Assembly: GCA_023407575.1 (NCBI GenBank)
Contig: JAEYLX010000075.1
Coordinates: forward strand, 620,001-684,000
Length of the DNA stretch: 64,000 nucleotides
DNA from: Bacillota bacterium
Lineage (GTDB): Bacteria; Bacillota; Clostridia; Lachnospirales; Lachnospiraceae
Reading direction: 5' to 3'
This document shows, in pieces, positions 28,493 through 37,880 of the stretch (its first letter is position 1; each line of letters starts with the position of its first letter). The notes under the pieces are model-generated. The model saw only the letters and a program-made list of their open reading frames with translations. It was not told the DNA's origin and did no database searches. Position numbers and translations under genes: made by a program.

Positions 28493-30406
28493 TTACTCCC
28501 CAGTAAAACTTATTTGATAAATTTCATCATCATCAATTGACAGAGATTCCTCGCATAATTCAGCTGCTTTCTGAATGCTTAACTGACGCCAACCACCATA
28601 AGATAAAGGCAAACCATAATATACACAAAGCCACCTATTAAAATAAAAGACATAATACTCGCCGTCATGCGAAATAACTTTCTTTTCTAAATATTTAGAA
28701 GCTATACATTTACTTAAGATATCCAATAATATAATATATTTGTTTTTGTTATTTGCTTCCAATATTTCACTACTTCTTATTCCAATACCAGTAATGGCAC
28801 CACCATTATATGAATTTCTTCCACTATCTCTAGTTTTAATTGCAATAAGTCCAATATTATATAAAAATTTCTGTATCTCACTTGCATCACTATACCTATA
28901 ATGCATATCTTCCCATTTGTTTTTTATAGATAACATTATATATTTTTCTTGTTCACTTGCAGACAATTTATATTTATTAATAGACTTTTTACTTCCTAAA
29001 AAAACTGCTCTACTTCTTTCAAAAATTCCTGCTGCCATATATAAAAACTGTTCAATATTACTTGAAGATATTGCCATAACTTTGTCCACACCATAGTAAT
29101 ATGGGATAGAATTTTTATAACTAAAATAATACTCTGCCACTTTTTTGTTTATATTATAAAATTCTAGAAAAGAATCTACAGTATCAATTTCTCCTAAGTA
29201 AAATCTCATTTGTCCAATATCTTCACGCTTAATTTTAATGCAAATACATTCATAGTATGAACCTTTTTCAAATAAGTTACATTTTAAACTGTCTATGTAT
29301 TCCATAATAAGGCTATATTTTTCTGCAGTAATAGATTGCTGTAAAATTAAATATCGTAATGATTCAATACCTTTTTTTGCATTTTTCTCGTATTCATTTT
29401 TAATCAATTCATTAGAAATACAAGATGAAAAATCTTCTAACCCTGCGAGATTAGCCTTTTTAACTCTTCTATTGGCTACGTCATTTAACATATTAACAAA
29501 TTTTACATTATTTTTAATCCAATAATCATCTATAAATATTTTCTCATTATATTCACGATTTAAACTACCATCTAAACTTATTATTTGTGATGTTGTAAGT
29601 CCTTCTACTCTTTCACCAAACCATACACCTACTTTTGCTCTAAGTACATAAATAGAATCCACAAGGTTTTTCTTTTGATAGTTTGACAATTTATGTAAAT
29701 CGTCAAAAATTATTAACGACTTTTCAAATAGCCTTTGTCCATTAATTAATATATTATTGGGTTCAAATAATTTAATCATCATTAAAGTCATATTTATGAA
29801 TGATATTTCTACTTCTTGGTCTCTATTACTATCAAGATAACTACATAATTTTCTTTCATTCTCGCATGCATATTGAAATAATTTTGCACCGTTTGAAAAA
29901 TTATCTTTTTCACTTATCATCTCATCTGGTATTACTTCAAACTTTATTTTTTCTGCACCTTCTTCGATAGTTGTATCAAGTAAAATGCAGATGTTTCTTA
30001 CAAAAGCAATAGCTATTCTATAATTCAATAATGAAAAAAAAACTTGTTTACGACGTCCATTCGTAAACATTTCATCCAAAATATCATAATTTCTTGCACA
30101 CGATAACTGACAGGTAAGTAATTTTATTTTCCCATCAACTATTACTTTGTTTTTAACCATCGCAGAATAAACTTCATTATATGTATCTTGATATTGCTCT
30201 TTGCTTATAATCTGTAGAACATTTGATGAGAATGCTTTAAACAAAGATGTTTTTCCAGCACCAGGTGTACTTGTGATATATGTACTCATTTCAAACATTT
30301 CTTCCTTGATGATACTTAAAGCGGAGCTATTAAATAAATCCAGATAAGTAATATCTGAATCGTTTTGTTCAAAATTTTTTATCTGAAATGGATTTTTCCA
30401 TATCAT
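28493..30406 (-). CDS. ORC/CDC6-like AAA ATPase of the six-gene operon
   Basis: This 637-residue P-loop ATPase has Walker A TSTPGAGKTSLFKAF near residue 48 and Walker B LIIFDDLHKLS near 230. Spacing, and a long alpha-helical C-terminal half likely ending in winged-helix folds (AELCEESL), resemble proteins annotated as ORC-CDC6 family AAA ATPases. Such enzymes act as ATP-driven switches or on DNA; here it could be the effector or regulator of the operon. The start lies one base after the PRTase-like gene's stop, so translation is probably coupled. It is long for an ATPase alone, leaving about 350 residues unexplained. Confidence 0.8.
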   Translation of the reverse strand: MIWKNPFQIKNFEQNDSDITYLDLFNSSALSIIKEEMFEMSTYITSTPGAGKTSLFKAFSSNVLQIISKEQYQDTYNEVYSAMVKNKVIVDGKIKLLTCQLSCARNYDILDEMFTNGRRKQVFFSLLNYRIAIAFVRNICILLDTTIEEGAEKIKFEVIPDEMISEKDNFSNGAKLFQYACENERKLCSYLDSNRDQEVEISFINMTLMMIKLFEPNNILINGQRLFEKSLIIFDDLHKLSNYQKKNLVDSIYVLRAKVGVWFGERVEGLTTSQIISLDGSLNREYNEKIFIDDYWIKNNVKFVNMLNDVANRRVKKANLAGLEDFSSCISNELIKNEYEKNAKKGIESLRYLILQQSITAEKYSLIMEYIDSLKCNLFEKGSYYECICIKIKREDIGQMRFYLGEIDTVDSFLEFYNINKKVAEYYFSYKNSIPYYYGVDKVMAISSSNIEQFLYMAAGIFERSRAVFLGSKKSINKYKLSASEQEKYIMLSIKNKWEDMHYRYSDASEIQKFLYNIGLIAIKTRDSGRNSYNGGAITGIGIRSSEILEANNKNKYIILLDILSKCIASKYLEKKVISHDGEYYVFYFNRWLCVYYGLPLSYGGWRQLSIQKAAELCEESLSIDDDEIYQISFTGE

Positions 30407-30407
30407 A

Positions 30408-31517
30408 TCAGCTCTCCTTATGACGCGTTATTCTAGGGAATAAGGCATGCCCGTCCTTCCAAGAATGCCAAAGAACAGGAAATGAATTATTAGGTGTATT
30501 ATGATATAAGATAAGAGGCAATGAGCATTTATCAAATCCTAAAAAAGGGTATTGACAATCACCCTTACTGAAATGTTTATCAACATATGAATTATCGTTT
30601 TTATTAATATGTACTTCATAATCTTCTTTAAATAACTGATAAATTGGACTATCCTGTTCACAAATATAAGGTTCTATTATTTGAATAGCAATTACATTAA
30701 TTTCTTCATTTATGTTCTTTTCAGATTTGTAACTTTGTATTTGCCTTTTTATATAATCTATTGCTTTTTGCGTTGCTACATATAGTATTATATGTACTTC
30801 GATGCCTGATCTATTGTATTTCAATTTATCAAGTCTTTCAAAAAATTTAACTACTTTTCCCTTCCATTCTTGCTCTTCTTTACGAATATAACTTTTCCCA
30901 CTAGCCGAAAAATCATCCATTAAAAAAAATGTTCCAAAAGCTTCATCACCATTTATTTGAAATTTTAATTTAATTTGTGTTATATCTTTGCTTAATTCTT
31001 TCAACATGTCCAAAGCTTTATCTTTAGAAAAGTCATAATGCACAAAAACTTGTTCATTACTTAGTGCTGAATTTTGTCTTCTAAAGTAATCCATATGTGA
31101 TCCGTCACTTAATCCTAAAAACAGTGTTTTCCTTCTAAAATATTTCCATAAATCTTTCCTTTCATTCACATCCGTAATATTATTATTTAAACAATATTTT
31201 TGGGTTAATCCAAGAATTATTGGTTTCATATACATATCAAATGATACACTTACTATTTGTCTCATCTCTTCTTCTGATATAAAAATCAGATTTTCTTTGA
31301 TGAATTTATATGCATTTTCACGCTTCTCTTGAGTATCAAAATTCCTTAACCATAATGCTAAATTTTCAATATACCTCGTACCGTGAGTATATTGTTGATA
31401 ATCATCATATTTTATTTCAGATATAATTTGAATATCTTGTAGTTCTGTTGCAATAATTTCTGGATCAGCCCATTGCATTACACCTTTTAAAATAGTTTCC
31501 GCCATTTCTGCCTTCAT
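30408..31517 (-). CDS. PRTase-like protein of the six-gene operon
   Basis: This 369-residue protein has FFLMDDFSASGKS near residue 197, matching the PRPP-binding loop of type I phosphoribosyltransferases (two acidic residues, then T/SGxT/S). Before it is TLFLGLSDGSHMDYFRR, a plausible hood or substrate block. The ~135 N-terminal residues are helical and the C-terminus unassigned. PRTases move ribose-5-phosphate from PRPP to a base. Serine replaces the usual threonine, so a binding rather than catalytic role is possible. GGGGATAAACT before the ATG overlaps the stop region of the SIS-HAD gene three bases away. Confidence 0.75.
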   Translation of the reverse strand: MKAEMAETILKGVMQWADPEIIATELQDIQIISEIKYDDYQQYTHGTRYIENLALWLRNFDTQEKRENAYKFIKENLIFISEEEMRQIVSVSFDMYMKPIILGLTQKYCLNNNITDVNERKDLWKYFRRKTLFLGLSDGSHMDYFRRQNSALSNEQVFVHYDFSKDKALDMLKELSKDITQIKLKFQINGDEAFGTFFLMDDFSASGKSYIRKEEQEWKGKVVKFFERLDKLKYNRSGIEVHIILYVATQKAIDYIKRQIQSYKSEKNINEEINVIAIQIIEPYICEQDSPIYQLFKEDYEVHINKNDNSYVDKHFSKGDCQYPFLGFDKCSLPLILYHNTPNNSFPVLWHSWKDGHALFPRITRHKES

Positions 31518-31520
31518 AGT

Positions 31521-33434
31521 TTATCCCCTTTTCAGGTTTATCATAAATGTACTTTCTCCACTCTTTATATTTATTGCATCTAGGTAATATTTTGTAGCTT
31601 CTAAATTTCTTTTTCCCATAGGAGCATAATTCCAACAAGAATCTATATTTTTTGAAACATTATCCACGCTAAGTCCTGTTTCACAAAATAACATTTCAAA
31701 GTCATTACCGGTTAAGTTACCTGAATCCCCAATATAAATAAAATCATTTATACTATTTGCAAATTTACTATCTAAATAATACTTAGACACCGCTATTTTA
31801 TTAGTTGTTTTTAATATAATATCCATTGAATGACTGGATGAAACTACTTTTACTTCCGGATATTTATAACATATCTCCTTTATATATTCAAACTCATGTT
31901 TACTATTTTGGCCATCATTTGATATAACAGTTAACTGAAATGGATTTTCAGTTTCATCTATAATAATTTTACTATTGGTATTATTCTTGAGGATTTCATT
32001 TTTTATTGTACTAAATACTATGGGTATCTCGATATTTTTATCGGGTCTTGTATCATCACTTAATAAACCTACCTCTGCTCCATTATAGTACCCAATAGCA
32101 ACATAATCCCAAAACTCCTTTTTTATCACATTCCTTAAAGCTTTTCGGACCGATTTTCCTCTACCTGTAGCTATACCTATTACAATACCTTGTCCAATTA
32201 AATCATTGATTTTATTAAAAATATCTTGCTCAATTTCAACTATTTTATTTTTTATATGTAGTGTTCCATCATAATCAAAGATAATACCTTTAAAATTTTT
32301 TGATGTAATCCTACTTACATTTTGCTCATAGGCTTTTTCATACTTTATTAATAAATCATTTGATGGATTGATTCCTATTTTTCTGCTAATTGATAATTGT
32401 TTATTACTTTTTTTTAGTTTTCTAAAACTATTTTCATCACTAAAATTATAGCTAATATGATACATCTTCTTACCATAATCTATAACTTTTGGTTTACCAG
32501 GATTAATTTTTTGCATTTTACCTGCAATATTTACGATAGTAAACATTTTATAATATGCTTGTAACATATTTATAATGTTATCTTCTTTTAAATAAACCTC
32601 AAATCTTGGTATTACATCTGGTATTAATGAAAGTGTTTTATATGCTATTTTTTCTTCGTTTTTCCCAATTAGTGAGATAATAGAGGTTGAATCTTTTCGA
32701 TGATTTAGCCAAAAATGTCTACCATGAGCGAAATTCCTAAAATCAACAAGTTGAATATTTCCAAGAGCCGTCTCACTAAATTTTGATTCTAAATCAATTG
32801 CAATTGGGGTTGTAATACCTCCGTGTAAAACAATTATGCTTTCTTTAAGAAGAACATCATTAATTTCTTCTGATATACCACTGTCATTTACAAAATCAAA
32901 TTCTGTGGGGAGTTTGTAAAATTCATCCCTATAAATATTATACATTGATTTTGAGAAAAGAAGTATAGAAGCTATTAAGGAATTAACTGCCAAATAACCA
33001 TCTTTTTTAGTCGGTAATTCAAACTCATAAAAAAAATTATGTAAATTAATAGATTGTAGACTTTTTATAGGAGCATCTTTTTTCATACAAATCGTTAGGA
33101 GGTTTTGTGGTTCTAAATCATGTAAAAATTTATAGGAATTTAAAGAATCCGAATTTCTTCCACCAGCAGTAACAAGAATTGCATTATAATTTCTAATTTG
33201 CTCTTTATATAGATTAAGTGAAAGAGGAGTAATTGCCTTTGCAAAAAAACCTTTTCTTGCACACAAGTATTCTAATGCTGATGCTACTGAATAAGATCCT
33301 CCAGAACCTACTAAAAGTATTATTTTTTCCTTCAATGAGCTTAGGAAATTTATGATAATACTATCTTCATTATGTAAAGTGCTAATGTAAGTCTTATTTA
33401 AATCAACCATTTCCTTTTCAAAGCTTTTCCCCAT
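31521..33434 (-). CDS. SIS domain-HAD phosphatase fusion of the six-gene operon
   Basis: This 637-residue fusion starts with a sugar isomerase (SIS) fold: ILLVGSGGSYSVASALEYLC near 40 binds phosphosugars, and a second half reaches about residue 330. From about 382 comes a Cof-type HAD hydrolase: IIFDYDGTL (nucleophile Asp), GIATGRGKSVRKAL and DFIYIGDSGNLTGNDFEML. SIS domains isomerise or sense phosphosugars, and Cof HADs remove phosphate from sugar phosphates or cofactors. The fusion implies handling of one phosphosugar intermediate. Its ATG overlaps the NUDIX gene end by about 17 bases. Confidence 0.88.
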   Translation of the reverse strand: MGKSFEKEMVDLNKTYISTLHNEDSIIINFLSSLKEKIILLVGSGGSYSVASALEYLCARKGFFAKAITPLSLNLYKEQIRNYNAILVTAGGRNSDSLNSYKFLHDLEPQNLLTICMKKDAPIKSLQSINLHNFFYEFELPTKKDGYLAVNSLIASILLFSKSMYNIYRDEFYKLPTEFDFVNDSGISEEINDVLLKESIIVLHGGITTPIAIDLESKFSETALGNIQLVDFRNFAHGRHFWLNHRKDSTSIISLIGKNEEKIAYKTLSLIPDVIPRFEVYLKEDNIINMLQAYYKMFTIVNIAGKMQKINPGKPKVIDYGKKMYHISYNFSDENSFRKLKKSNKQLSISRKIGINPSNDLLIKYEKAYEQNVSRITSKNFKGIIFDYDGTLHIKNKIVEIEQDIFNKINDLIGQGIVIGIATGRGKSVRKALRNVIKKEFWDYVAIGYYNGAEVGLLSDDTRPDKNIEIPIVFSTIKNEILKNNTNSKIIIDETENPFQLTVISNDGQNSKHEFEYIKEICYKYPEVKVVSSSHSMDIILKTTNKIAVSKYYLDSKFANSINDFIYIGDSGNLTGNDFEMLFCETGLSVDNVSKNIDSCWNYAPMGKRNLEATKYYLDAINIKSGESTFMINLKRG

Positions 33435-33909
33435 TATATTCTCCTATTTGTACGGTTTTAGTTACTCGTGTATAACCATTAGTTTCATTCCATTCCACAT
33501 ACATTTCTTTACAACTATTTTCTAGAAACAAATCCAGTCTTTGCTCCATCCCTTCCGCCAATTGCAGAGTACTAATATCCTCAATTTTTACCCATTCAAT
33601 ATCCCCTTCATCACAATAAGGCAATAATATACCTTCATAATCAGAAGATGTGAAATTCGATATTATATGCCTTTTGTTATTTTCTGTATTAAAAAAATGA
33701 GTTATTCCAATGTAATTAACACTTTTTAGTTGTAAACCCGTCTCTTCATATATTTCACGAATAATACACTCATGCATACTCTCACCATTATCAAGATGAC
33801 CACCAGGAAAGGCGTATCCTTTCCAATTATTTTTTCTATTAATAAATAAAACTCTATCATTTGATTTATCAAAAACAGCACACATCGTAGTTAATTCAAC
33901 TTCCAGCAT
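33418..33909 (-). CDS. NUDIX hydrolase, first gene of the six-gene operon
   Basis: This 163-residue protein contains a complete NUDIX box from residue 37: GGHLDNGESMHECIIREIYE followed by ETG, matching Gx5Ex7REUxEExGU. It hydrolyses nucleoside diphosphates linked to another group; the substrate cannot be told from the box. GTAATAAG with weak Shine-Dalgarno lies before the ATG. As first gene of a run whose genes overlap or are 1-5 bases apart down to 26375, it marks the promoter side of the operon. The role may be to make or clear the nucleotide used by the PRTase-like and kinase proteins. Confidence 0.9.
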   Translation of the reverse strand: MLEVELTTMCAVFDKSNDRVLFINRKNNWKGYAFPGGHLDNGESMHECIIREIYEETGLQLKSVNYIGITHFFNTENNKRHIISNFTSSDYEGILLPYCDEGDIEWVKIEDISTLQLAEGMEQRLDLFLENSCKEMYVEWNETNGYTRVTKTVQIGEYNGEKL

Positions 33910-34731
33910 AACTTATTACCTCATTTTCGTTTCAAAATATGAACTATTGCGTATTATTAATTATAACATTAATCTATCGATATGTATAATATTATAATTT
34001 CAATAGATAAAAGTTATAATCCTTTTTTATCACAATATTTGCCATAAATATTATTATTAGTTAATATTTTTCTATTTTTCAACAACAAATTTGTAATATC
34101 TAACATATTTCAGTTAATACAAAAAAGTTACACTTATACATATCTTATAAGCAAAGTATAATCATACCCCAACAATAACGCTGTTGACGTGGAAATTTTG
34201 AAATTAAAGTTGAGATGTGCTCAAAGAATTGAATCTTGGGAGGCAAATTTTCAGAAAGATACCCCGCCTCCAAGGGGGAACCAGCTTCAAGGGGCACCAC
34301 TTCTGATATCCTCAATCAAAATTGTAAGCAATAAAACCCTCAATTACAGCATCTTTGAAGGCTTTATTCTTTACAATTTTTAACTCAATTCTTATTGTCA
34401 CTCGATTTCTATATTAATAATATTCTCCGAACTAATGCACATATCTGATAGCAACGAACCTAATCCCTCTGAATCATCAAAATAGATGCTATTATACCAT
34501 CTAAGAAAAACTATATAAAGTACATTATGAGGAATCTATTTCCCTTTAAAGTACATTCGCTTTTCTTTCATAAATTTCGGCAATACTATTATCTTTCTTT
34601 TCCCCACATTTATTAATCACAATAAATGCATGTCTCAACAAACACAAATTGCTATGTATTTCTAAATATTAACGTTTAATCAATGTCACCAATGCTACAT
34701 CTTTTATCCTTCAGATGACTTATGTAAAATT
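33910..34731. other. Intergenic with GC-rich patch and gene remnants
   Basis: It holds the promoter of the six-gene operon. At 34235-34297 an unusually GC-rich patch has CTTGGGAGGC facing GCCTCCAAGG and two similar blocks CAAGGGGGAACC and CAAGGGGCACC; it might be a structured RNA or element end. At about 34384-34500 the minus strand reads NVLYIVFLRWYNSIYFDD and SEGLGSLLSDMCI, a protein-like tail without a start. The plus-strand frame at 34189 is not convincing. Confidence 0.4.
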
Positions 34732-35925
34732 TTATAAATCTATTCCTAAATCCTCTAAAATATCCGTTGTTAATTTTGACAATGGTCGCTTAATAAAATT
34801 TTTAGTTTCTATATAATTTCCAAAAATAAATGTTTCTATCTCCTTCCTTGATTTAAACATACCTCCATATTTTTTATATAATTCATCTATCTGAGAATCA
34901 GTATATATTTGCGCTCGCCTTATCAATTCACTAATATAATCCTCATGATTCCGATATAATGCATTTATTTTAAATGTGTTAATCGAATTGTTTATTTTTC
35001 GCTCGTTATCATCGTCTCCTGAAATATGAATACTAAATTGGGGTTTATAACCATATAAATAATCAATTGTATCTAATTCAAACTTCCCGTTCTCCCCATA
35101 TTCTTCTTCGTATGGGTATATATGCTCATTAATATAAAAATCTTTATCCAATTTTAACCTAGAATTGCATACATGACAACAAGGAATAAAATTATATAAA
35201 CACAATGATAATATCGGATATCTTGACTTAATAAAAAAATGGTCAATGTCTGCTGTTGACTTAACTTTTTTATTTTTTTCTAACTCCCAACATGAAATGT
35301 ATTGTCTATTGCAGTAAGGGCAGGTCTGAATATTCATTGCTTTTAGTATTTTATGTCGCTCATCAATTGTCAACATGTCATATGACATAAATTGTTCAAT
35401 ATTACTATTCCAATTCAAAATTTCAAACATATCCAGATATTCACTATTTGTTTTTATAAAGTTTTTTTTCATGTCTTTTGATAATATATTTTCTTCTTGA
35501 TTAGCAAAAAAAGAATTAAAATTTTTTACAAACAACAACCAATCATCTGTACCTGCAATATTCAATTGATTATTTAATATATTTAAAACATTTTTAACTA
35601 TCACTTTAGGAGATAAATAGAATAATTTTAAAACTAAATGATAGCTTACTGTATTATTACATGATAAAGAAGAAGCATTGAAATATTTTATAATCTCTTT
35701 CATTTTCGTTATTCTAGAAAATAAAAGAAAGCTTAAAATTTTTTCCTTCTGAATTTTTTCATCTTCACCAAAATATTGATCAAATGCTATTATTAGATGA
35801 AGATTGCCATTATTTTTCTTATATAATTGGTATTTCTTTATTACTCTTTCAGCAATGCATGAATATATTTCTTTTAGAGTATTCCAATCAAACGACTCAC
35901 TATCTATCTTTATCATCCTTTTCAC
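34732..35925 (-). CDS. HNH-type endonuclease partner of an AAA ATPase
   Basis: This 397-residue protein has a zinc-bound HNH centre: CPYCNRQYIS, then ADIDHFFIKSRYPI with the catalytic DH, an FIPCCHVCNSRLK cysteine pair and asparagine. It resembles HNH proteins encoded next to AAA ATPases, as in Septu and related two-gene defence modules, where the ATPase senses and the HNH protein cuts nucleic acid. Its start overlaps the 3' end of the ATPase fragment by 26 bases, so the two were one operon. Since the ATPase partner has lost its N-terminus, this protein may be an orphan. Confidence 0.85.
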   Translation of the reverse strand: MKRMIKIDSESFDWNTLKEIYSCIAERVIKKYQLYKKNNGNLHLIIAFDQYFGEDEKIQKEKILSFLLFSRITKMKEIIKYFNASSLSCNNTVSYHLVLKLFYLSPKVIVKNVLNILNNQLNIAGTDDWLLFVKNFNSFFANQEENILSKDMKKNFIKTNSEYLDMFEILNWNSNIEQFMSYDMLTIDERHKILKAMNIQTCPYCNRQYISCWELEKNKKVKSTADIDHFFIKSRYPILSLCLYNFIPCCHVCNSRLKLDKDFYINEHIYPYEEEYGENGKFELDTIDYLYGYKPQFSIHISGDDDNERKINNSINTFKINALYRNHEDYISELIRRAQIYTDSQIDELYKKYGGMFKSRKEIETFIFGNYIETKNFIKRPLSKLTTDILEDLGIDL

Positions 35926-36517
35926 TTCCTATTAATAATTGTTCTTTCAATCTTTTTATCTCATCTTTATACATCTTTATGGAGTCTTCTTTTTCTTCAG
36001 GAAAACATTCATAGAAATTTTTTTCCAGTTTCCACTGAATTAACGGTTCTCCTATAATGCATATTTCTTTCCATAATATCTCTTTTTCTTTATTAGAAAT
36101 ATTAGATTGTGGATTGTTTTTTATTTCAACTAATTTTGAATAAATTTTATTTATTAATCTTAAGGAAAATTCACCAATTGTGGAATCTAAAAAAAATGTA
36201 TTTTTTAATAATGAGTGAATATTTTGACCGAATGTTTCAATTTCAATTTTTTTCACTTCACCATTGTCTAAAAATATGATATTTTCTGCTGGAATATCCG
36301 TTAAAATATACGGTGAATGTGTAGTTAAAATAACTTCAAAATTATATGCTGAAAACTCATTGGTAAGAAAGTCATATAAATCAACAATAAATCTTCTGCT
36401 CCATTCCGGATGCATGAAACAATCAGGCTCATCAAGTACCAATATGATTTTTTGCCTTTCAATAGGTTGAAATAACTTAAAACTACTAAATATTTCGCTT
36501 AAATCTTCGGAGAGCAC
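35900..36517 (-). pseudogene. Truncated AAA (ABC-type) ATPase, C-terminal half
   Basis: The frame of 205 codons contains Walker B IILVLDEPDCFMHPEWSRRF and the H-loop ILTTHSPYIL, but no Walker A, Q-loop or signature motif. An in-frame TAA lies about 15 bases before the GTG-type start, and the HNH_5-like gene ends 28 bases upstream, so the missing half is deleted rather than unannotated. Intact partners of HNH proteins are about 450-600 residues. Without a P-loop it cannot bind ATP normally. It could still be translated as part of the operon, but I treat it as a remnant. Confidence 0.8.
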
Positions 36518-36545
36518 TTCTTTAATACATTATTTGTACCTAGTT

Positions 36546-37778
36546 TTAATCAAATATATCAATACTACAATTAGAAACTGTTAAATCTTTAGAAGAAAAA
36601 TCAATGTATTTAAACGAAGCCTGCTTATAATGAGGAAATTTTTTCAAAAATTCATCATATTCTTTTCTAGTATAAAACATGTCATTTTCCTTAGAAGGTA
36701 TTTGTACAATATAAACGTAATATCCAAATCTAAATTCCATAAATGCATAAGGGCCTTGAATATTTGATTTTTTTATATATGTTACGAGTTCAGGTTTTAC
36801 TAATTTACTATTAGGTAAAAAGCAAAAAGCAATTAGCGGAAACTTGTCCAATAAATATTCATTATATCTTATCCATCTCACAGTGTCGTTAAATTTTTTA
36901 ACTATATCTATATCAACTACTGAAAAAAACATTTTACTAAATATCCGATAAATATTGTTTGGTATAAATTCATATTCAGAATTAATATATATTTTTCTTT
37001 CTTCATTATTAGAGGAATCTATAATTACTGGTCCTTTATATTCTCCATCAATTTCTTGATAAAAAAGCTTTATATCCTTACTTATTATCTCAGGAATACC
37101 GTTTCTTCCTGGTATACCTGACAAAGCCCTCAAAATTTTTGTATAGTTGTCCAAATCATTTTCTATACTACTTCCAAAATAAATATTACATTCATCGCAC
37201 TCTTCGTTCTGAAATAATATTTTATTTCCCATAAGTGCTGGAATTGCATGAGCCTCAGTAACAAACCGTGCCCCAGTTTCCATAGTCCTTTTACAAAACC
37301 TACAAATTCTTTTTTTCTTATCCTTCTCGCCCAGAAAAATTTTTCTATTATAGCTAAAAATTTTCATATCATAGTTATTATTTATTTTTTCATATATATC
37401 TTCAAATAATCTACTAAAATCTAAATAATCTTTCATTGCATCTTTTACATAATTATGTTCATACTTTATATTGTAATATTTCAAAGATTCTCTACAATTA
37501 TTACAAAATTCTTCTGAACAGTTTTCAAAAAAAATATAAAAACATTCATTTTCATCAATTCTATTAAAGAATGCTTTAATTCTATTGAACATTGGACTTA
37601 AGTTTAAATAATTATTTAGGTTTTGAATAACAATATTTTTTTTAGTTGTATTCATTACTAATGGTAGTTCTATCTTAACAATATTTATTCCATGATGCTG
37701 CTTCATTGGAGTTGAGAATGGTAAAAGTATTTTTGTACAAAAGTCATCATAATTGTTAAAGTTTCCAAACTCTGTCAT
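36546..37778 (-). CDS. HNH_5-like endonuclease domain protein
   Basis: This 410-residue protein carries CRFCKRTMETGARFVTEAHA followed by IPALMGN, then ECDECNIYFGSSIE. The C-x2-C, EAHAIP..GN and ECDxCN..FG pattern is that of the HNH_5 family of putative nucleases. A CNNC pair in the N-terminal third may add a zinc site. The long C-terminal part is unassigned. It sits directly before the truncated ATPase/HNH pair and after GajB, all in one direction, so a role in phage defence is likely from context only. Confidence 0.8.
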   Translation of the reverse strand: MTEFGNFNNYDDFCTKILLPFSTPMKQHHGINIVKIELPLVMNTTKKNIVIQNLNNYLNLSPMFNRIKAFFNRIDENECFYIFFENCSEEFCNNCRESLKYYNIKYEHNYVKDAMKDYLDFSRLFEDIYEKINNNYDMKIFSYNRKIFLGEKDKKKRICRFCKRTMETGARFVTEAHAIPALMGNKILFQNEECDECNIYFGSSIENDLDNYTKILRALSGIPGRNGIPEIISKDIKLFYQEIDGEYKGPVIIDSSNNEERKIYINSEYEFIPNNIYRIFSKMFFSVVDIDIVKKFNDTVRWIRYNEYLLDKFPLIAFCFLPNSKLVKPELVTYIKKSNIQGPYAFMEFRFGYYVYIVQIPSKENDMFYTRKEYDEFLKKFPHYKQASFKYIDFSSKDLTVSNCSIDIFD

Positions 37779-37880
37779 AAAACTATCATCTTTACTAATT
37801 AGTGTAATATAATTAAAAATATCAGTCTCCTCCTATGCTCCTTTTATTGTAAAGTTACAAAGTCACTCCATAAAAATATT

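Noticed and set aside
34189..34383. 64-codon plus-strand frame in the 33.9-34.7 kb spacer
   Set aside because: No ribosome binding site, odd composition from the GC-rich patch and no family; not called as a gene.
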